DNA of 34,913 nucleotides from Bacilli bacterium (lineage in GTDB: Bacteria; Bacillota_I; Bacilli_A; RF39; UBA660): contig JAFSEY010000001.1 of assembly GCA_017435485.1 (NCBI GenBank), positions 81,197-116,109 on the forward strand, in the 5' to 3' direction. How positions within the stretch are numbered: position 1 is the stretch's first letter; every line of letters begins with the position of its first letter. The notes under the pieces were generated by a model, which was not told where the DNA came from, ran no database searches, and saw only the letters and a program-made list of their open reading frames with translations. Shown here in pieces: positions 32,347-34,913 of this stretch. A program made the translations under genes and the position numbers.

Positions 32347-32469
32347 ATGAAAAGAACTTATCAACCAAATAATCGTAAAAAAGCTAAAAAACATGGATTT
32401 TTTGCAAGAAAAGAAACTAAAATTTTAAAATCAAGAAGAAAAAAAGGTCGTAAGATTTTATCAAGATAA
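32347..32469 (+). CDS. rpmH: 50S ribosomal protein L34 (short form)
   Basis: A 40-residue very basic protein beginning [21 protein letters not shown], the invariant L34 N-terminus, and ending [11 protein letters not shown]. The usual bacterial length is 44; about four residues (the NGRK turn before 'VLARRR') are missing. The ribosome binding site GGAGGTG is excellent. First gene of the rpmH-rnpA-yidC-jag cluster. Confidence 0.96.
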   Translation: MKRTYQPNNRKKAKKHGFFARKETKILKSRRKKGRKILSR

Positions 32470-32491
32470 CCACTTTAATGTGGTTTTTTTT
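32468..32491 (+). terminator. Attenuator-like terminator between rpmH and rnpA
   Basis: AACCAC-TTTAAT-GTGGTT followed by eight more T, starting on the rpmH stop codon. It probably lets most rpmH transcripts end while some continue into rnpA-yidC-jag. Confidence 0.75.
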
Positions 32492-32507
32492 CTATAAGGT
32501 GAAAAAA

Positions 32508-32837
32508 ATGAAGAAATATGAAATTATAAAAGATTCTAAAATATTTGATTATGTTATAAAAAACGGAAAACGTCTAAAAAACCAATATTACAATATATTT
32601 TATATGGAAAATAAAGAAGTAAAACCATTATTCGGACTAGCTGTTGGTAAAAAAGTTGGTAATGCCGTTACAAGAAATAAAAATAAAAGACAATTAAAGA
32701 ATATAGTTGATGAAAATAAGTTTTTATTTCAAAAGCCTTACTATTATATTATAATGGTAAAGAAAGATGTTAATGATTTAAATTATGAACAAAAAAAAGA
32801 AGCTTTAGTTTCTTTAATAAAAAAGGAGAAAAATTAA
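32508..32837 (+). CDS. rnpA: Ribonuclease P protein component
   Basis: A 109-residue protein subunit of RNase P, which processes the 5' end of tRNA precursors. The RNR-type motif appears as 'FGLAVGKKVGNAVTRNKNKRQLKNIV', with the N-terminal aromatic cleft 'QYYNIFYM'. The start ATG 32508 has an AAGGTG ribosome binding site; an in-frame upstream ATG lies in the terminator. The stop overlaps the yidC start (TAATG). Confidence 0.95.
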   Translation: MKKYEIIKDSKIFDYVIKNGKRLKNQYYNIFYMENKEVKPLFGLAVGKKVGNAVTRNKNKRQLKNIVDENKFLFQKPYYYIIMVKKDVNDLNYEQKKEALVSLIKKEKN

Positions 32838-33853
32838 TGAAAAAAAATATAACTAAAATAACAGTATTAGCTTTATTAGTATTAACTTTAACAGGATGTG
32901 GTCAAAAAGATTACTTAATGGATAAGAAAGATAAAGTTATTACTTATGAAAAAACTGGTCAAACATTACCAAATAACATATTATGTAAACCAACCGATAA
33001 AGAATTATATAAAGTTTATGAAAAAAATAATGATCAATTAAAAGTACCAATGGATAAATTACCAACATGTTCTAATTTTAAAGTTTCATTTAAAAATAGT
33101 GGTTCTCTATGGGAAGGATTATTTATTAGACCACTTGCTTATTTAATTATTAAATTAGGAGAAATTGTTAATAGCTATGGTATTTCAGTAATATTAATTG
33201 GTTTAGCTATAAGATTATTGTTGTTACCAGTATCAATTAAAAACCAAGCCCAAGCTGAAAACATGAAAAAGATTAATCCTGAACTGCAAAAACTAGAAAA
33301 GAAATATGCTAATCAAACTAGTAATGAAGCAATGATGGCAAAAAGTCAAGAAATGATGATGTTATATAAGAAATATAATGTTAGCCCATTCTCAAGTTGT
33401 TTAATATCATTTATTCAATTACCATTATTCTTAGCATTCTTACAAGCTATAAATCGTATTCCTGTTGTTTTTGAAGATTCATTATTTGGAATGTATTTAG
33501 GTATGACACCTTATACTGGATTAAAATCTGGAAATTATATCTATATCATTTTAATAGTATTAATTTTCTTAACAACCTATCTATCATTTAAAAAGACATT
33601 ATCATCAACAGGAAATCCAGAACAAGATCAAAGTATGAAAACAATGTTTTATATGATGTTAATAATGATTGTGTTTACTTCATTTAGTTTATCAACAGCA
33701 ATTAGTTTATATTGGATTGCTACAAATGGCTTTATCGTTGTTCAAAACTATATTATTAAAAAAATAATTGAAAAAAAAGAAGAAACCAACGATAATAGAA
33801 GTAGAAAACAAAAAAAGATTTCAATTAAAGAAAAATCTGAACGTAGAAGGTGA
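32837..33853 (+). CDS. yidC: Membrane protein insertase YidC/SpoIIIJ/OxaA
   Basis: A 338-residue insertase. It has a lipoprotein signal with lipobox LTGC (Cys21) and then an extracellular segment of about 75 residues containing Cys50 and a further Cys ('LPTCSNF'). The YidC core follows: the first membrane helix near 'YGISVILIGLAIRLLLLPVSI', whose Arg is the hydrophilic-groove residue, then the coiled-coil hairpin 'KINPELQKLEKKYANQ' and four further membrane segments. The basic tail (RSRKQKKISIKEKSERRR) can bind ribosomes. In B. subtilis the paralogue SpoIIIJ is required for sporulation. No second copy is in the window. Confidence 0.96.
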   Translation: MKKNITKITVLALLVLTLTGCGQKDYLMDKKDKVITYEKTGQTLPNNILCKPTDKELYKVYEKNNDQLKVPMDKLPTCSNFKVSFKNSGSLWEGLFIRPLAYLIIKLGEIVNSYGISVILIGLAIRLLLLPVSIKNQAQAENMKKINPELQKLEKKYANQTSNEAMMAKSQEMMMLYKKYNVSPFSSCLISFIQLPLFLAFLQAINRIPVVFEDSLFGMYLGMTPYTGLKSGNYIYIILIVLIFLTTYLSFKKTLSSTGNPEQDQSMKTMFYMMLIMIVFTSFSLSTAISLYWIATNGFIVVQNYIIKKIIEKKEETNDNRSRKQKKISIKEKSERRR

Positions 33854-33858
33854 AGTAA

Positions 33859-34470
33859 ATGAACAAAATCATTAAAGAAGGTAAAAGCTTAGCAGATTTA
33901 TTAGAACAAATTGCTAATGAATATGAAATTTCTCAAAATGAAATTTTATATTCAACTTATGAAAAAAAAGGTGGACTATTTAAAGGAAATATAGTTGTTG
34001 TAGAAGCAATTAGCTATAATAGTTTGAAAGATGAAATAAAAACTTTTTTAGCAGACTTGTTAAATAACTTAGGTTTTGAAGTTACTTTAGAAAGTAAATT
34101 AAGAGAAAACCAAATTATTATTAATATGAATTCAAATAATAATCCATTATTAATTGGAAAAAATGGTCAAACGCTAAAAGCTTTAGAAACAATTGTAAGA
34201 CAATATGTCTTAAAAGATTTTAGAACTTGTCCAACAATTTCTTTAGATGTTGAAGATTACAAACTAAAACAACAAAAGAGAATTGAAAGATTGGCTAAAA
34301 ATGTTGCTAGGGAAGTATCAAGAACCAAAATTGAAGTGGCTTTAGAAAATATGAATTCATTTGAAAGAAGATTAGTACATAACATATTATCTAATAATAA
34401 ATATGTTTATACTGAAAGCATTGGAGAAGATCCAAATAGACATGTTGTAATTAAACCAAAAAATGAATAA
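33859..34470 (+). CDS. jag: RNA-binding protein KhpB/Jag
   Basis: A 203-residue protein with three modules. These are Jag_N (about 1-52, 'IIKEGKSLADLLEQIANEYEI' with 'KKGGLFKG'), a KH domain with the GxxG loop in LIGKNGQTLKALE (about 94-106), and an R3H domain ('RIERLAKNVAREVSRT' to the end). KhpB acts with KhpA on RNA and affects cell elongation and septation. Five bases after yidC, as in most Firmicutes. The next expected genes (mnmE, mnmG) do not follow within the window. Confidence 0.95.
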   Translation: MNKIIKEGKSLADLLEQIANEYEISQNEILYSTYEKKGGLFKGNIVVVEAISYNSLKDEIKTFLADLLNNLGFEVTLESKLRENQIIINMNSNNNPLLIGKNGQTLKALETIVRQYVLKDFRTCPTISLDVEDYKLKQQKRIERLAKNVAREVSRTKIEVALENMNSFERRLVHNILSNNKYVYTESIGEDPNRHVVIKPKNE

Positions 34471-34759
34471 TATGCTTGAACAATTAGAACAATTTCAAGC
34501 AGAATTATTAGAAATTCAAAATGAATACAATATGTCAGATGATGAATTTCAATATCTTTGTACTCTAATAAATGAAAATATTCCAAGTATTAAAGATCCA
34601 GTTGAAATAATCGAAATAATAAAAAGAACTATAGAAATATATAATACAGAAGAAACTATTCTTCCAGCAGTAAATAGACTTCGTCCTATGCTAGTTAAAG
34701 AGGCCGTTAGAAAGGCAATTAAAAGCTTTCTAGATGAAAACAAATCAATGAGAATATAA
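34463..34759 (+). CDS. Small acidic helical protein, uncharacterised
   Basis: A 98-residue protein I cannot name. It is rich in Glu, Leu and Ile, predicted largely helical ('LEQLEQFQAELLEIQNEYNM', 'DPVEIIEIIKRTIEIYN'), and has no signal or membrane segment. The start overlaps the end of jag by 8 bases; a second ATG at 34472 just beyond the jag stop is an equally good choice. Co-transcription with jag is likely. Confidence 0.6.
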   Translation: MNNMLEQLEQFQAELLEIQNEYNMSDDEFQYLCTLINENIPSIKDPVEIIEIIKRTIEIYNTEETILPAVNRLRPMLVKEAVRKAIKSFLDENKSMRI

Positions 34760-34809
34760 GCAAAGAAAAAACTTGAACTTGTCAATAAAAAGTAAACAGT
34801 AAAAAGTTA

Positions 34810-34913
34810 CTAATTGAACCCTAGTTGAGTTCTATACTCAATTGGGGTTTTATAATTTAATGCATAACTTGGTCTTAAGTAATTATGGTCATATATAATT
34901 GCATTTATATAAT
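34810..34913 (-). mobile_element. IS3-family transposase, C-terminal fragment at the window edge
   Basis: Reading the minus strand from the window end, 34 codons give a DDE integrase tail: 'INAIIYDHNYLRPSYALNYKTPIEYRTQLGFN' and a stop (CTA complement at 34810). This is the Y-N-x-x-R-P-x-x-x-L-x-Y-K-T-P-x-E-Y motif of IS3/IS150-group OrfB proteins. The rest of the element lies beyond the edge. The sequence between 34772 and 34809 (AACTTGTCAATAAAAAGTAA and on) probably holds the terminal inverted repeat. Confidence 0.88.

Noticed and set aside
1-34913. tRNA and rRNA genes
   Set aside because: No tRNA or rRNA gene was recognised on either strand by eye; only the SRP RNA and the T-box leader were found.

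Overview
The window is an AT-rich origin region of a bacterial chromosome in the class Bacilli. It is built around dnaA-dnaN-recF-gyrB-gyrA, with rpmH-rnpA-yidC-jag diverging on the other side of oriC. Gene order follows Bacillus subtilis closely but is compacted. The lineage looks spore-forming: spoVG, yabG, yabP, yabQ, spoVT and bofA are all present. A ComK homologue sits at the origin. parS sites and Noc-type binding sites imply a ParB/Noc chromosome-organisation system. A Met T-box leader and a short SRP RNA also fit Bacilli (Erysipelotrichia/RF39-like relatives are my guess; the exact taxon cannot be read from the sequence).

Layout, left to right. Positions 1-6200 (minus strand): a truncated degenerate ECF-type ATPase, then divIC, yabQ, yabP, spoVG, veg, yabG, a membrane-anchored CAP protein and a membrane HExxH metalloprotease-like protein. 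Positions 6200-11500 (minus): ksgA, a 3D-domain protein (yabE position), tatD, an atypical kinase-fold protein, and a T-box controlled dut-metG operon. Positions 11500-19800: spoVT, divergent ppa (the only plus-strand gene left of oriC), mfd, pth, a TrmN6-type methyltransferase, ricT, holB, bofA, recR and ybaB. Positions 19800-22500: dnaX, tadA, a short SRP RNA and five parS sites. Positions 22469-31224: gyrA, gyrB, recF, comK, dnaN, dnaA. Positions 31225-31628: oriC. From 31629 to the right, on the plus strand: an unrecognised gene, rpmH, rnpA, yidC, jag and a small unknown, then the 3' end of an IS3-family transposase on the minus strand.

Nearly every gene is transcribed away from oriC, co-oriented with replication. 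Functionally the window combines replication initiation and clamp loading (dnaA, dnaN, dnaX, holB), topology (gyrAB), repair (recF, recR, mfd), translation and RNA maturation (metG, pth, tadA, ksgA, rnpA, rpmH, SRP RNA), envelope biogenesis (yidC, divIC) and sporulation.

The most striking signal is three perfect palindromes with the core ATTTCCCGGGAAAT. This is the Noc-binding sequence of B. subtilis as I recall it. All three lie inside coding sequence and in the same reading frame, adding the peptide NYFPGNN once to the methyltransferase and twice to the DnaX linker. Other points of interest are the five-site parS cluster, comK between recF and dnaN, a catalytically degenerate ABC ATPase, dut under Met T-box control, and the loss of several usual neighbours (yabA, fin, rsmI, rnmV).
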